Shown here piece by piece: positions 11,138-22,207 of a stretch of 64,000 nt of DNA. A program made the position numbers and the translations under genes. Origin of the DNA: Vanrija pseudolonga (taxonomy: Eukaryota; Basidiomycota; Tremellomycetes; Trichosporonales; Trichosporonaceae); assembly GCF_020906515.1 (NCBI RefSeq), contig NC_085853.1, forward strand, positions 2,170,001 through 2,234,000, in the 5' to 3' direction. The notes below the pieces were generated by a model. The model was not told the DNA's origin, made no database searches, and was given only the letters and a program-made list of their open reading frames with translations. Numbering within the stretch: the stretch's first letter is position 1; each line of letters begins with the position of its first letter.

Positions 11138-12575
11138 ATGAACCGCGAGCGCCGCTCGTCTTTCAGCGCGCTCTTCGGCATAGTCGTGAGCAGCGAAGAC
11201 CGCAACCGCTTCCTAGTCGATCACTCGACCGGTGAAATGGACAAGGTCTTCGGCACGATCTTGCTCCCATCTATCATGAAGACCAAGGATGACGTGCGCA
11301 AGTGTCTCAATCGCTACTACGGCCCCGATGTTGCATTGTGGGTGCTGCCGTGCCAACACCAGTGCCTGTTCAATGTGCTCACTCACACCCCCAGCTACCC
11401 CTTCCGTATCCTTCAAGCATTCGTCGACTACCAGGTCTGGTCACGGAAGAGTGACCGCGAGATCGATGGTTTCACGGACCCGTACAGCATTGAGACGGAC
11501 CTCGAGATACTTGAGCGCGAGGTACGTGTGCCCGCTCGCCCAGCAGGGAGCACCCACCAGCAACCCAGCTAACCAGGCACCACAGTTCCCCAGGTTTGGC
11601 GACGCGTTTTCGTATGTGCGACAGAGAGGTGGAATTGGCCAGTCACGCGTCATCCCCATGAGGTATCCGCCCCAGTGGACCCTCGACAAGGAGCTTAGGG
11701 CGATCCGACCTGTCAGCGGGGCTGGGTCGCGTCTTTACAGCCCCACCACCAACGACAGCAACCCTCGCCGTATTTCCCTCACCATGTCGATGAGCGACAA
11801 GGACCCCGGCGCCTTCGACGTCAACGAGTTTGGCCTTCGCCGTCCGGGTAGCCTCGACGAACAGCTACTAAGCCACACGGACAGTAACAAATTCCAGCGT
11901 GAAGGCGCCCCATCGCCTCCAACCTCCCCGCGACGCTGGGAGGTGAACATCGTGGACGCGAGCAACCCCACCACGCACTTCCCCTCTGCTCCTGCCTCGC
12001 CGGCTCCCTCTGGCCGCAACCTCGAGCATCAGCACGGGGACGACTGGACTCTGGACCTAGAGCGCCAGCTCTCTCTCAACACGGCAGAAAGCTCGACCTA
12101 CTCAACCCTCGACACGCCCACGACGGACGACGCAGACCTCTTTGCGGCGCGTATCTCCCTTTCCAAGAGCCTGGGCATCACCCGGGCCGCCGAGACGCCC
12201 ATCGACGGCTCCTCCCCATCCGTCATCAAGCCCAAGACCAACCGCGCGGCAACCTGGGTGGGCGTCGGTTCCTCCCTCAACCGCTACGCCCTCCTCAACC
12301 GCACCCGCACCGAGGCGGGCACGTCGTCCACCGCGGCCAACGGTCACCGTTTCTCCCGCTCTCTCTCGGGTCTGATCAGGAAGATCCCCTCGTCGTCCAA
12401 GGAGCGTAGCCCTCAGGCAACTGAGGCCGAGCTTGCCCCTCTGTCACCCAACCTGTCCCACGCTCTTTCGCTCCCCCGCGGCGGTCGCGACCGTCACATG
12501 CGCTCCAGTACCAACCTCGACAAGCCGGCCCCACCCGAGGGTGCCGCCGTCGCCACCAAGGAGTTCGGCCTGTAG
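11138..12575 (+). CDS. Array module family protein 6 (long Ser/Thr-rich tail)
   Basis: Three exons: 11138-11337, 11395-11521 (127 nt) and 11589-12575; 437 residues. Exon 1 ends MKTKDDVRKCLNRYYGPDV, close to the family consensus, at a phase-2 GTGGGT donor. Exon 2 encodes YPFRILQAFVDYQVWSRKS with nine extra codons compared with the 100-nt form; the next gene (13630) has the same 127-nt length, so the two are sisters. Exon 3 begins FPRFGDAFSYVRQRGGIG and IPMRYPPQWTLDKE. About 280 residues of disordered sequence follow, rich in Ser, Pro and Thr with several RRxS-like sites, ending FSRSLSGLIRKIPSSSKE and a short tail. Similar RSxSxLxxFF-type patches occur in protein 7. Function unknown; the tail looks like a phosphorylation-rich linker. 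Confidence 0.87.
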
Positions 12576-13629
12576 ACGTTGCAACACACACACGCGATCA
12601 AAACCACCCCCACCACCACCACCACCACCACCACCACCACCACCTATTGTAGAATATCGCCACGACAACGACGTTTCATCCAGAGCAGCACACATTCATC
12701 GAGGCAGGGAGTACTAGCACACATTGGAGCCAGCGGGCGCGCGCACGAGTCGTAACATAAGGCCGGTCATGATAATACCAGTAGAGATGTATCCTTTCCC
12801 ATGCTCTTCATCGGGTGCCACTTTGCTAACAACTGGGCCCGAGGTGAGTAATGCTGGTCCTTTGACCGGCAAGGATTTGTCAAGGGACGATGGTAAGGGC
12901 TGATTTTCGGCCCATTTTCTTGGCATTTTTCGGCTTGAAACAGTCGCACTGCTTGCCGCCACACGCCACCACCACCCGAGCCATGGCTTGTCGAGGCGTT
13001 ACCCGACACACAGTGATCAGCCTGATGCATGCATGGTGCATTTTGGACGATCGTGTTTGTGAGTGAGCGTTTCTTTGATGCATGACGAGAGAGTGAGTGT
13101 CAGTGCTTGGCCGATGGGCGGATTGACGGCGGCCGCTGCGCGCTGGCCTGTGCAACCCCCTTGGCCGCAACCCCTCTTGCTGTCACATCATTTGCACCTT
13201 CCCCCCCTGTCGCACAGACTCTCATCATTGACAAGTCGACACACCTTGCCCCCGTCATTTAAAAAGGACACGCACAATCACAACATCCTCGCATCTAACT
13301 CATTGCTGCATCTTTCACTGTATTTTACTCTCTTTTCCACTCACCAAGCACCGCTTTCTCACTCTCACCTTGCTCCGCCGCCCCTCGGCTGACTGGGTTG
13401 TGTGCGTGTGTCTGTTGGAGCACTGCATCGTGGGAGCCATTCCCTTCTTCCTCGCCTTCCCTCGACCTTCTTCTCTTCACCTCTCCTCGCCCTCATCTAC
13501 ATTGCAGTGAAAGATCCTGTCACACCGACTATGCTGGTCATCTCGGCATCTCTCAACCACCTCCAACTCATCGAGTAACACTTCTTGCTCTCAAACTCAA
13601 AACACCCCACGCACGACACCCGCATCACC
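12576..13629. other. Intergenic region with CCA microsatellite
   Basis: Holds a (CCA)n tract at 12610-12644 just after the stop of protein 6, and an A/T-rich TATA-like ATTTAAAAAG at 13257-13266 followed by a long CT-rich leader towards the ATG at 13630. No gene seen. Confidence 0.5.
12610..12644. repeat. (CCA)n microsatellite
   Basis: About eleven to twelve perfect CCA units in the presumed 3' UTR of the preceding gene. Confidence 0.85.
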
Positions 13630-16219
13630 ATGTCGTCGCGAAGACACTCGGTCATGAACCTGTTCCGGACGGAGGAAGACCTCTCTCGCTTCTACGTCGA
13701 GCCTCCCAAGGACCACATGGACCCCAAGGCAGTCAAGAAGGTTCCCCGGTACATCCAAACAAGCGAAGATGTGTACAAGTGCTTTCGGGCATACTATGGC
13801 CCGCGATCGGGAACGTACGTGCTGCGCACTGAATCTCACTTACACCCTAGCTACCCTGTGATCGTCGTCCTCAAATATCTCGAGTACAAGGAGCACAAGG
13901 GCCGACTTTCGGGCGACGACACGGTCAACGGGGTGCCGACATCGGTCAAGCACAAGCTCGAGGTGCTTGAACACATGGTGGGTTCGGTACACCTACCGGC
14001 ACTGATGCCAGTTTCCCCGTCATGCCGAGACGTTTGCCATTGTGCGCCAGGCCCGCGGCATGAACCGCTCGCGTGTCATCACCAACATGGTCTGGCCGCC
14101 CAAGTGGGCTTGGGACCCGAACAACAAGGTCGTCGTCCCTGCCCTACCTCCCCCTCCCCCGGTACCCCCACCCCAGCCGAGCTTGGCAATGCGACAAGCC
14201 GAGGCGGCCCTAGAGACTGCTTCGGAAACCGAAAGCAGTCGCAGGCGTAGAAGCAACATGCGCCCAACGACCTACTACGATGCCAGCTCAACCGTCGACG
14301 GTGATGGGCGTGTCTTGACTCCCTCCGAGATTCTGAGGCTCGAGAGCGAGCGGAGCGCGTCACACCTATCGCTGGCGTCCTTTTCTGGTATGCCCAACGT
14401 GCCGCCTACAGCGGATGGCACGCCAGCCCAATCAAGACAGCCTTCGAGTACAGCACCGAGCACGATTGAGAGCACGGATAGCAGTGGTCTCCACACGTCT
14501 ATAGACACCAAGATCAAGAAGCGGGGGAGCAGGTTCTTCTCCTTCTTTGGCGGAGGCAGGTCTCGCTCCGAGTCCAACCTCGCGGCTCTTGCAAGCGACC
14601 CCTTTGGATCCACAGGCCCGCAACTGGCTCCTCCTTCCACCACAAACCTGGGCCGGGTGCGCACACCGTCCACACCGCTTTCTTCGAGAACGGCGGGGCC
14701 GCCTTCACCCGGCAGCTCGTCCCTGCGTGTGCCGGCCAGCGGGCCGCTCAGTCCCCTCACACCACCCGGCACCGACAAGAGAGCCAGTTGGGTGCCTGCG
14801 ACTTCTTCACCGCTTGCGAAGAGTAGATTCACCCCCGCTATGCCCACGCCCACGCCCACAATGCCCAGCATCGCAGACGCCCGGTCCCGCACTACCTCGA
14901 TAGGGAGCACAGCCACAAGGCGGCGTGCGCCTCCGCCAGGGGCCCCTCGACAGGATCAGCTCGGTATGATCACGCCCACCCGAAGCGTGACAGAACCAGC
15001 CCGTCCGAGGTCGGCCTTGCCAACCGTGGAACAAGGTGGGAGCCCGAGAGACTCTGTCTTGTTCAGCAAGAATCATGCCAGGAGAGAGTCTCTGGTGTTC
15101 ACCTCCGAGCCGGGCCGACCGAGAGAGTCTGTTGTGTACACCTTTGTGGATCCCCTCCCCGGAGATGAAGACTACGGGCTTCCTCGAGTGGCACAGGCGA
15201 CGGACCTCAACTTCGAGACCCCCTCCAGCGCAGAAGACCCACCGCCAGCACCTATCCCGATGTCGCGAGAGGCAGCATTTGTGAGGGACAGGTACGCCGC
15301 CGCCAACGCGGTAGCCCAAGCCAGTCGAGCCCAGCACGTCTCAGGACCTCCGCAGCCGGCTGGTGGGGATGTGTTTGGACAGCCCAATGGCACTACCGCC
15401 GGCAGGCAAGGTCGACTCAGGCAGTCGGTGGCACCTCAGACCATCTCCCCACAGCAAGGTCGAATTCGCATGTCAACCGGCCCTCAAGCCCTTGACGGTA
15501 CTCCATCGCCCTCACCAACGCAGCCGCTGTACGCCTCACGCCGAACGCCTACCGGCCGGCCGTTGCATACTAAGGCTTCATCACTCTCGGCGACCAGCGT
15601 CAAATCAGAAACGGAATGGTCTTTCCTCATGCACAACCAATTCATGCCCCAGAACTCGACGGACGAGCCACCATCGCCTACCTCGACGGCTCGTTTGGCA
15701 TACGAGGAATCGAGCCAAGGCCACGGTCACAGACGCAGCAACACCGCGACCGGGTCCGACTTTACCATCCCACCTGTTCCGCCCTTGCCCAGTTCGTTGG
15801 CGTGGCAGTCGCCGCCTGCTCCCCCTCCCCCTGTGCCGCCCATTCCCGAACTGGAGCGTAACGAGCGCGTTGCCAGCGCGACCCCAACCCCGACCCCGCT
15901 CGACATCCCCAGCAGCTTGCCCGTTACGCCCGACTCGCCGAGCTCGCCAGGCTCACCCCTGCAGCTGCCGAACCAGCTGGCGCACCAGCGCAAACCACGC
16001 CCCGTCCTCCACATTGACATTCCCGTCAAGACGACGGCGGCACCCATCATCCTGCCCAGCGTTCCCTCGGCGGGCTCAAGCAGAACGGTCACCGCCGTTC
16101 AAAAGCCCTACTCCGAGGGGGACGTGGACCGCACTGCGGTCGAGCACCCGGCCGACGCAAACGCCGGGTACGCCGACGTGCTCCTGTACAGCCGTGTGGG
16201 CGACTACCCCCGAGCGTAG
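13630..16219 (+). CDS. Array module family protein 7 (very long disordered tail)
   Basis: Three exons: 13630-13814, 13851-13977 (127 nt) and 14012-16219; 839 residues. Module blocks: VPRYIQTSEDVYKCFRAYYG at the end of exon 1 (phase 2, GTACGT donor), YPVIVVLKYLEYKEHKGR in exon 2, and FPRHAETFAIVRQARGMN then MVWPPKWAWD at the start of exon 3. About 700 residues follow, dominated by Ser, Pro and Thr, with repeated proline runs, a basic-aromatic patch (SRFFSFFGGGRSRSES), several RxS sites and a hydrophilic end VLLYSRVGDYPRA. No membrane segment. The long tail with many short proline motifs suggests a scaffold for SH3- or WW-type partners and kinases, which is inference. It is next to, and shares its exon-2 length with, protein 6. 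Function unknown. Confidence 0.87.
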
Positions 16220-16972
16220 GAGACACAGAACATAGAGTGCATCATAATGTGTATAGAAAGTCTAACAATGAGAATCATGAACATTGCATGCATGGGGCGA
16301 TGAGGACAATGCGGCGTGCGGTGGCGACGAGGAGGGGCAATGTTTCCTCTCCTGTCTTGTCGTCACACGCAATCAATGAGTCCGGTGCGTGCTCAGCCCC
16401 AACCCACCAAGCCGCTAGAACCGGCGCAGCAGTTGGCGAGCGCACCGCCTCCACCGCCTACGCCCCCGCCGCGCAGCCCGACGCCGCAGCGCCCCCAAGC
16501 CCCCACAAGCCCGAAGGCAATGATCTGGCCCATCTTCTTCCCTCGCGCCGTTGTCTCAGCCCCGGCGATCGTAGTGAGCAGCGACACGCTCGAGATGCAC
16601 GACCTCGGACACGCTGCAGCGAGCATCGCGCGACCGGCGTGTCCAAACCCGGACGCAAGCCACAGGCCGCCGAGGCCGGGGCAGCAGCGCTCAAACGACG
16701 TCGAGCTCGTCGAGCTGCACCGCCGCACGCATAGCGGCGGCACCTCGGCACCGTAGCGTTTGTCGTAGTGAGACGAGGTGGTGTAGCGCGCAGTGGCCAC
16801 GCTCGTGCTCTGTCTGGTCGCATGGGGCTCTTCGGTTCTGGTCCGGCCGACAAGACGAGACGACGAGGGGGCGTATAGCATGCTCGCTCGCTGTTAACGT
16901 CGCGAGGATCAGCACCAGCACCAGCGCATCGACGACAGCGACGGCCAACTATCCCCCAACCACTCTCTCACC
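16220..16972. other. Region with uncertain overlapping frames
   Basis: Two opposed frames overlap here. A plus-strand frame at 16316-16756 is proline-rich and contains IWPIFFPRAVVSAPAIVV. A minus-strand frame at 16881-16393 is Cys- and Gly-rich. Neither shows a splice pattern, family motif or convincing composition, and I cannot decide whether one is a gene. Confidence 0.3.
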
Positions 16973-17576
16973 ATGCTCGAGGCCCGCCCGCGCGCAATGA
17001 CAGACCCAGACACGGGCCTCAAGGCCAAGCTCGCGGCGCTGCAGACGCTCGACACGGCGCCGTCTCCGCGGCCCGGCAAGCTCGAACTCGTGTCGTATGT
17101 CCCTCTCTCTCGCGTTACCCGCTCACGCCCAGCCCAACAACGCCCGGCACACCAGCAACATGCACCCCCAAGCCTCCGATACGCGTCGGCTTTGTCGCGC
17201 ACGTCGACCCGCCGGCTGAGATCGCGGAGGGGGTGGAGCGGAGCAGCATCCCGCGCACGGTCGCGAGCGTCGCTGACGCCGTGCGCTGTCTGCAGGCGTA
17301 CGCGGGGACGGGGCGCGAGTGAGTCGGCGCGGCGTCGCTGTCGGATGCCTGCGGACCTGACACCACATACCACAGCTACCCCGTCCGCGTGCTCACGGCG
17401 TACGGGCGCAACGCGCTCGCGGCGGGCGGCTCGGCCGAGGGCGTGCTCTCCGCCTTGGGGGAGATCGCAGCCGAGGTGGGTTGGAAGGAGGGCCGGGGGC
17501 AAGCTGACGCCGGCCGCAGGTGCATGTCGCGCCTGGCGTGCTCGAGCTGGTGCGTGCCAACCTCCACCTCGTTTGA
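16973..17576 (+). CDS. Array module family protein 8 (shortened third block)
   Basis: Four exons: 16973-17094, 17133-17318, 17376-17475 (100 nt) and 17520-17576; 154 residues. An extra 38-nt intron (GTATGT to CCCAG, phase 2) interrupts the N-terminal part; splicing it gives an open frame through PPIRVGFVAHVDPPAE to ASVADAVRCLQAYAGTG. Exon 3 of this model keeps the 100-nt length and reads YPVRVLTAYGRNALAAGG then LGEIAAE, so the central D-x-K-x-x-RGKS core is eroded. The last exon is only 19 codons (VHVAPGVLELVRANLHLV), lacking the GLGPSRVL and WPP blocks. It is a diverged copy whose gene structure survived better than its sequence. All phases match, so I treat it as an expressed gene rather than a pseudogene. 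Confidence 0.7.
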
Positions 17577-18292
17577 GCCTGCTTCCGAGGGACCGCAGTC
17601 ACGATGTATGGGCCAGGGTGGGGCGTGCTTGACGACGGCGCGGTGTCGCTGCTCAGCTGCTGCTAACCGGCGGCATTGTCGTCACGGCGTGGCTGGCGTG
17701 CCTCGACACGTTCTGGAGCCGAGGCACTGACTGACGATCTGACGAGCGGGCTGGCAGTCTTGTGCTCGTCGGACCAGATCTGCACTTCAGGTCGCGTATC
17801 AGGTGGAGGGGGGAGGAGGTACGAGGGGGATGGAGGTACTGGGAGGAGGGAGGAGGGAGGGAGGGTGGTGCTCGTTGGCTGGCAGATAGTCGGCCAGCAC
17901 CGACGCGCCGGAATCAGCACGCCGCCGCGCCGACGACCCCAAAACACGCGCAGAGGAACCAGGATCGGAACCAGGATTTCACAACCTCACGACCTCAACA
18001 ACACCGTCGCGTCCGACAACTTGCTCGCCATCCAAATCGAGATCGCAGGCCCGGGCCAAACATACACAGGTGGAGGCACGGCCCAACCTGCGCTCAGCGC
18101 GTCAGACACGAGGGCGGCGAGTGACTGCTGGCGAGGAACGAGGTCACGATGGTGTGCTGCTGTTTGTTTGTTGTCGCGGCGCGAGTTGTTGCTACCCAAG
18201 CAAGGATAAGGATATAAGACGAGCTGACCTCCGCCGAGCGTCAGTCATCCTCACAGCCCAACTCCCCACACTCGTTACTACTCACGCTCATT
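17577..18292. other. Intergenic region
   Basis: An open frame at 17676-18209 has no coherent composition and I do not support it. A TATA-like box lies at 18213 near the end. Confidence 0.45.
18213..18218 (+). promoter_or_regulatory. TATA-like box
   Basis: TATAAG within GGATATAAGACG, 80 bases upstream of the ATG at 18293. Confidence 0.5.
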
Positions 18293-19453
18293 ATGACCCG
18301 CCTCACGACCCTCCTCACCGCGCTGCTGCTCGCCAGCGCGACGGCGGTAAGCGCCGCGCCAACGCCCAACGCCCTCGCGCTCGCCAACGCAGTCGCGCCC
18401 AACCCCGCCGCGCCGTTCGGCGTGCTGCGCAAGAAGCGCGAGGTCAAGCGCCACCACGACGGCGGGAAGAAGAAGCCCAAGAAGTGTCCGCCGAAGACTG
18501 GCCAGCCGACGGCCGAGCCCACCGCCCAGCCCACCGCCGAGCCCTCGACCACCTCGTCATCGCACCACTGCACCAAGTCGGGCAACTGCCACCACCACAA
18601 CAGCACGTCGGTCCCCAGCCCGACAGGCAACACCACCTCGGCGTTGCCCAGCGCCACGGTGACGGGCAACACGACTTCGCTGCCCTCGGCTACGGGTAAC
18701 GCGACCGCCTCGAGCCTGCCGACCAACATCACGAGCCAGGTCCCCACCTCGTCAGTAACCAACAGCTCGGCGCTGCCTTCCTCCACCGGCAACACGACTG
18801 CGCTCCCCACCTCGACCAACATCACCAGCGTGCTCCCGACTTCGACGAACAGCTCCGCAATCCCCACCTCCACGGGCAACACGACCGCACTCCCCACCTC
18901 GACCGGCAACACGACCGCGCTCCCCACCTCGAGCACCACTGGCAACACCACCGCTCTGCCTACCCAGTCTACCAACACCACCTCGAGCGAGCTGCCTTCG
19001 TCGACAGGTAACACCACCGCGCTCCCCACTTCCACCGCGACCGAATCGAGCTCCGCCGCCTCGAGCACCGAGTCGTCCTCCACTGCGTCCAGCACCGAGT
19101 CGACCTCCACTGCGTTCAACACCGAGTCAAGCTCCACTGCTGCCCCGACGGAGTCGGCCTCCACTGCATCGAGCACCGAGTCGAGCGCCGCTGCCTCCAG
19201 CACCGAGTCGTCCTCCTCGGCCTCCAGCACCGAGTCGAGCTCCACCTCCTCGAGCAGTGCCGAGTCGACCACCGCGCCGAGTACTACCGCGTCGACCACG
19301 GGCACCACCACCGCGCCGAGCACCAGCACCACCTCGTCCGGCACCACTTCGTCCACTGCCCAGTCCAGCTCCGCCACGTCGTCCGAATCCACCTCGTCTG
19401 CCGCATCGACCTCGACGCCCACCGAGGGCGCGCCCGTGACCGGCCGCCGCTAA
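18293..19453 (+). CDS. Secreted Ser/Thr-rich glycoprotein
   Basis: Single exon, 386 residues. The signal peptide is about residues 1-22 (MTRLTTLLTALLLASATAVS, then AA). A short basic region follows with dibasic pairs (RKKREVKRHHDGGKKKPKK) that could be Kex2-type processing sites. The remainder is almost wholly Ser/Thr. First come about a dozen copies of a unit like ALPTSTGNTT, giving many N-x-T sequons, then a block of repeated STESSSTASSTES units. No C-terminal hydrophobic anchor is present. It resembles a heavily N- and O-glycosylated wall or capsule-associated protein. It is a second gene of the same general type as the one at 2010, but the two share no folded domain. It sits inside the module array without being related to it. 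Confidence 0.85.
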   Translation: MTRLTTLLTALLLASATAVSAAPTPNALALANAVAPNPAAPFGVLRKKREVKRHHDGGKKKPKKCPPKTGQPTAEPTAQPTAEPSTTSSSHHCTKSGNCHHHNSTSVPSPTGNTTSALPSATVTGNTTSLPSATGNATASSLPTNITSQVPTSSVTNSSALPSSTGNTTALPTSTNITSVLPTSTNSSAIPTSTGNTTALPTSTGNTTALPTSSTTGNTTALPTQSTNTTSSELPSSTGNTTALPTSTATESSSAASSTESSSTASSTESTSTAFNTESSSTAAPTESASTASSTESSAAASSTESSSSASSTESSSTSSSSAESTTAPSTTASTTGTTTAPSTSTTSSGTTSSTAQSSSATSSESTSSAASTSTPTEGAPVTGRR

Positions 19454-19671
19454 ACCACACCCCGCACTACCCACCTTCCACTTAGACGTCTACCTTCGCA
19501 CACCCAGTTCTTCGTCCTTGCCCTACCTCCTCCTTATGGATACTGTTCTTTACGCTGTGCAGACGCATCTTACATCGTATCCTAGTGATTATCTTTTACG
19601 CGAACTGACTCGACGTTCCAACCAGGGGCCTGCACAAATTGTCCGTTCCCAACCCAAGCTGGAATGTCCTT

Positions 19672-20510
19672 CTACATCTTTCTGCCGCGAACCTTCTTGA
19701 ACGGCACGATGATCTTGTACTCGTCCGAGTCGACGGGCCGAGGGCGGGTGGTATCTGAGCCCGAGCCCGAGGATGCGCTGTCGGAGCGTGCCGAGCGAGT
19801 ATCTGAGCCGGCCGACGGAGACGACGACCGGCTGTTGTCCGAGTCGCCGTCGAACAAGCTGTCCATGGTCAAGAGGCTGAGGGCTCTTGCACCGAGGGGT
19901 GCCGGCTCGACAAAGTACCGGACGATGTGGACGGACCCGTCGGTGTCGGTGAAGACCTCGTTCTGGTCGTCGCCCTCGGCGGCCCGCGGCGTCGCGGGCG
20001 GCATCTCGTCCTCCGCCGAGGGCCACTTGCACGTGAGGACACGCGAAGGCCCCAGCCCTCTGCCATACCGTGCGAACGCGTAGGCCTGGGCGAACTCGGG
20101 GCGCTGCAAGGCCAGGTGGTCAGTATGTCGGTCGGTCGGGAAACCCGGGCACCACGGCACAGGGTGAGTCACACACCAGCCGCTCTAACCGCTCGAGCTT
20201 GGCCTCGAGCTGCTTCGGCGTCTTGCCCCGATGCTTCTTCAGGTCCAGGTATCGGAGGACCACCTCGCCGGGGTATCTGAGGGGCGAGGCTGCGTCAGCG
20301 GCGGTTTCGTGGCGGAGGCGGCGACGGAGACGGCGACTCACACATCCGACGGGATGCCGGGGTACCGCTCGAGGCAGTAAATCACGTCCTTGCGCGTCCT
20401 CATGAGCTCGGGTAACCTCGTTCGTTTTCCGGTGATTGGCACTGCGCTGGTACCGCTCCCGTTTTGACTCCTGATATCGTACGGCGCCACTCTGAAACGC
20501 CTAGCGGCAT
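19672..20510 (-). CDS. Array module family protein 9 (start inferred through a mini-intron)
   Basis: Minus strand. Exons as I model them: 20510-20483, 20441-20342, 20276-20177 (100 nt) and 20103-19672; 219 residues. The ATG at 20510 follows a CT-rich leader and a TATA-like stretch about 100 bases upstream, and has the context CAACAACAATG; a 41-nt intron (GTACGA to GCGCAG) restores the frame. An alternative is the open frame from the ATG at 20721 without that intron. The module is clear: LPELMRTRKDVIYCLERYPG, YPGEVVLRYLDLKKHRGKT, then RPEFAQAYAFARYGRGLG and PSRVLTCKWPS. The tail is Asp/Ser-rich and ends with basic KKVRGRKM. Function unknown. Confidence 0.75.
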
Positions 20511-20872
20511 TGTTGTTGTCCAACGAACTGTCAACGAGTGTGGTGGAGAGTGGTAGTGTTTGATCAAGGAATGAGAATGAAGGCGGAGGGGCGATGGCGA
20601 CGACGGGCCATGTATATGAGCTCGCGGCTGGGGGTAAGCAGTGCAGCGCTCGAGCTCCGATCGCAGGCTCTTGCGTGGGAGCATCTTCTATCCGATCCCC
20701 ATCCGCGACCGCGCAGGACATGGCGTGCGGGGGTTGTGGTCTCAACTTTGCCGTGTCAGCGTGATGGAGCGGTGCTAGAGGCGGCCCTGGGGAACTGAAC
20801 AAGGAACGAATGCATGTGGTCTCACTCCCTTTCTCCCTCGGTCCGTCGGCCGCCGCTCACTCGCTCGCTCGT

Positions 20873-21580
20873 TCACGGCGGTGACCGGAACCATGAGCGC
20901 CGCAGCGGCGGACGGAGACATCTCACGGCCCGCAACGCGGCCATAACGTTGGGCGTGGTACGGTCCAGTGGCGTGAGGCCGCCCATAGGAATGACGTCTG
21001 ACGGCCCGAATCGGCGCGCCTCGCGAACCATTGCAAACGCGTGGACATAGGACGGAAACTGGGGTCAGGTCAACCAACGCGCCCGCCCCAATAGTAACAG
21101 CAACAACAACAACAAGGCAACGCACGCGGATCTCGAGCAGCTCGAGCTTGGACACAACCTGTTCGTCCGTCTTGCCGGTGTGTAGCTTCCAGTCAATGTA
21201 GTTGATGAGGACTCGGACGGGGTAGCTGTGTGCGTGTGTGAGTGACGAGTCACGCGAGTGGGCCTTGGGGGGCGGCGCGGCGTACGAATCCAACGTTGGG
21301 CCCCGGTACGCCTCCAGGCAAGCCGCGACGTCATCGTGCGTCTTTACGACCTTTGGGAGCGCGGCGTCGGGGTCGAGTAAGCCGCGCTCGCCGGGGGGAT
21401 ACAGGGAGAAGTAGGACTCGAGGGGGTCTCGAGTGCGGTGGTGGACGCGGACCGGCCGCTGCGGGTGAGGAGTGTCGACATGCGGCGCGAGAGGGTCGAG
21501 CTCGTGGAGCCGCTCGACGCGGTGCTGCGGTGCGCGCGGGCGTTGCGCACGCCGACAACGAGCGGGTCGGCGACCGTCAT
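20873..21580 (-). CDS. Array module family protein 10
   Basis: Minus strand. The module exons are firm: exon 1 ends at 21286, exon 2 is 21225-21126 (100 nt), exon 3 is 21058-20873. Motifs: LPKVVKTHDDVAACLEAYRG, YPVRVLINYIDWKLHTGKT with KLELLEIR, FPSYVHAFAMVREARRFG and GPSDVIPMGGL. The expected WPP is replaced (MGGLTPLD) and the tail is basic. The N-terminal frame has no ATG of its own. The best start is ATG 21580 with a 35-nt intron (21559-21525), which brings the frames together and gives 181 residues, but its donor (GTTGTC) is weak. If that intron is not real, the 5' end is elsewhere or broken. Function unknown. Confidence 0.65.
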
Positions 21581-22207
21581 GGGGAGTAAGGCGTCGTATG
21601 GGGGGTGAAGATAGTGACAGTGAAGAGAGTGAGTGAACGGGCCAAAACGCGCTCGTTTGCGCGCTCGTCGCGATCGTCGGCGGCGGGCGCGTCGCTCGGT
21701 CGAAATTGTGAAACCGCCGCGTCGGGCGGAGGTGGCCGACAGCCAGAGATTGGTGGCGAAGGCAGGGTGCCACAGCCCCACCCTGGCGCAGCCGTAGTGT
21801 GGCAGCTGCTCACTACCCACGCATGCATCGGCGTCACTCGCGTCTCGGTGCCTACATACACACGGCGGTTCCGCGGCCCATGCATCCTTGTGCGCAGGGA
21901 GCGCGCTGTGCACGCGGGCAGGGCAGGGGAGGCAGGGGAGCAGGCGCGCGGCGCCCGAGCACATCAATCCCGCACCAGCCCCCCACGCACACCAAAGCCT
22001 GCCGTTTGTGGCGTGTTGTTGATGATGCCTGCCCGCACCTCGTCCTCATCAATCAAACAACACACACTCTCGCCATCTTCTGTCTCGCACAGCACCGCAA
22101 CGCGGCGTCGTCGTCGTCGTACGCGGATTGTCCCCCCGCTCTCGCCATGGTATAAGTAGGTGTGCGCGTGCTCGTCCCTTGTCCTTTTTCTTCTCTTCTC
22201 AACAGCC
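21581..22207. other. Divergent promoter region
   Basis: Lies between the minus-strand gene at 20873-21580 and the plus-strand gene at 22208. TATAAG at 22151-22156 is 52 bases before the latter ATG. No gene seen. Confidence 0.5.

Noticed and set aside
18241-19422. 393-codon minus-strand frame
   Set aside because: Shadow of the Ser/Thr-rich gene at 18293.
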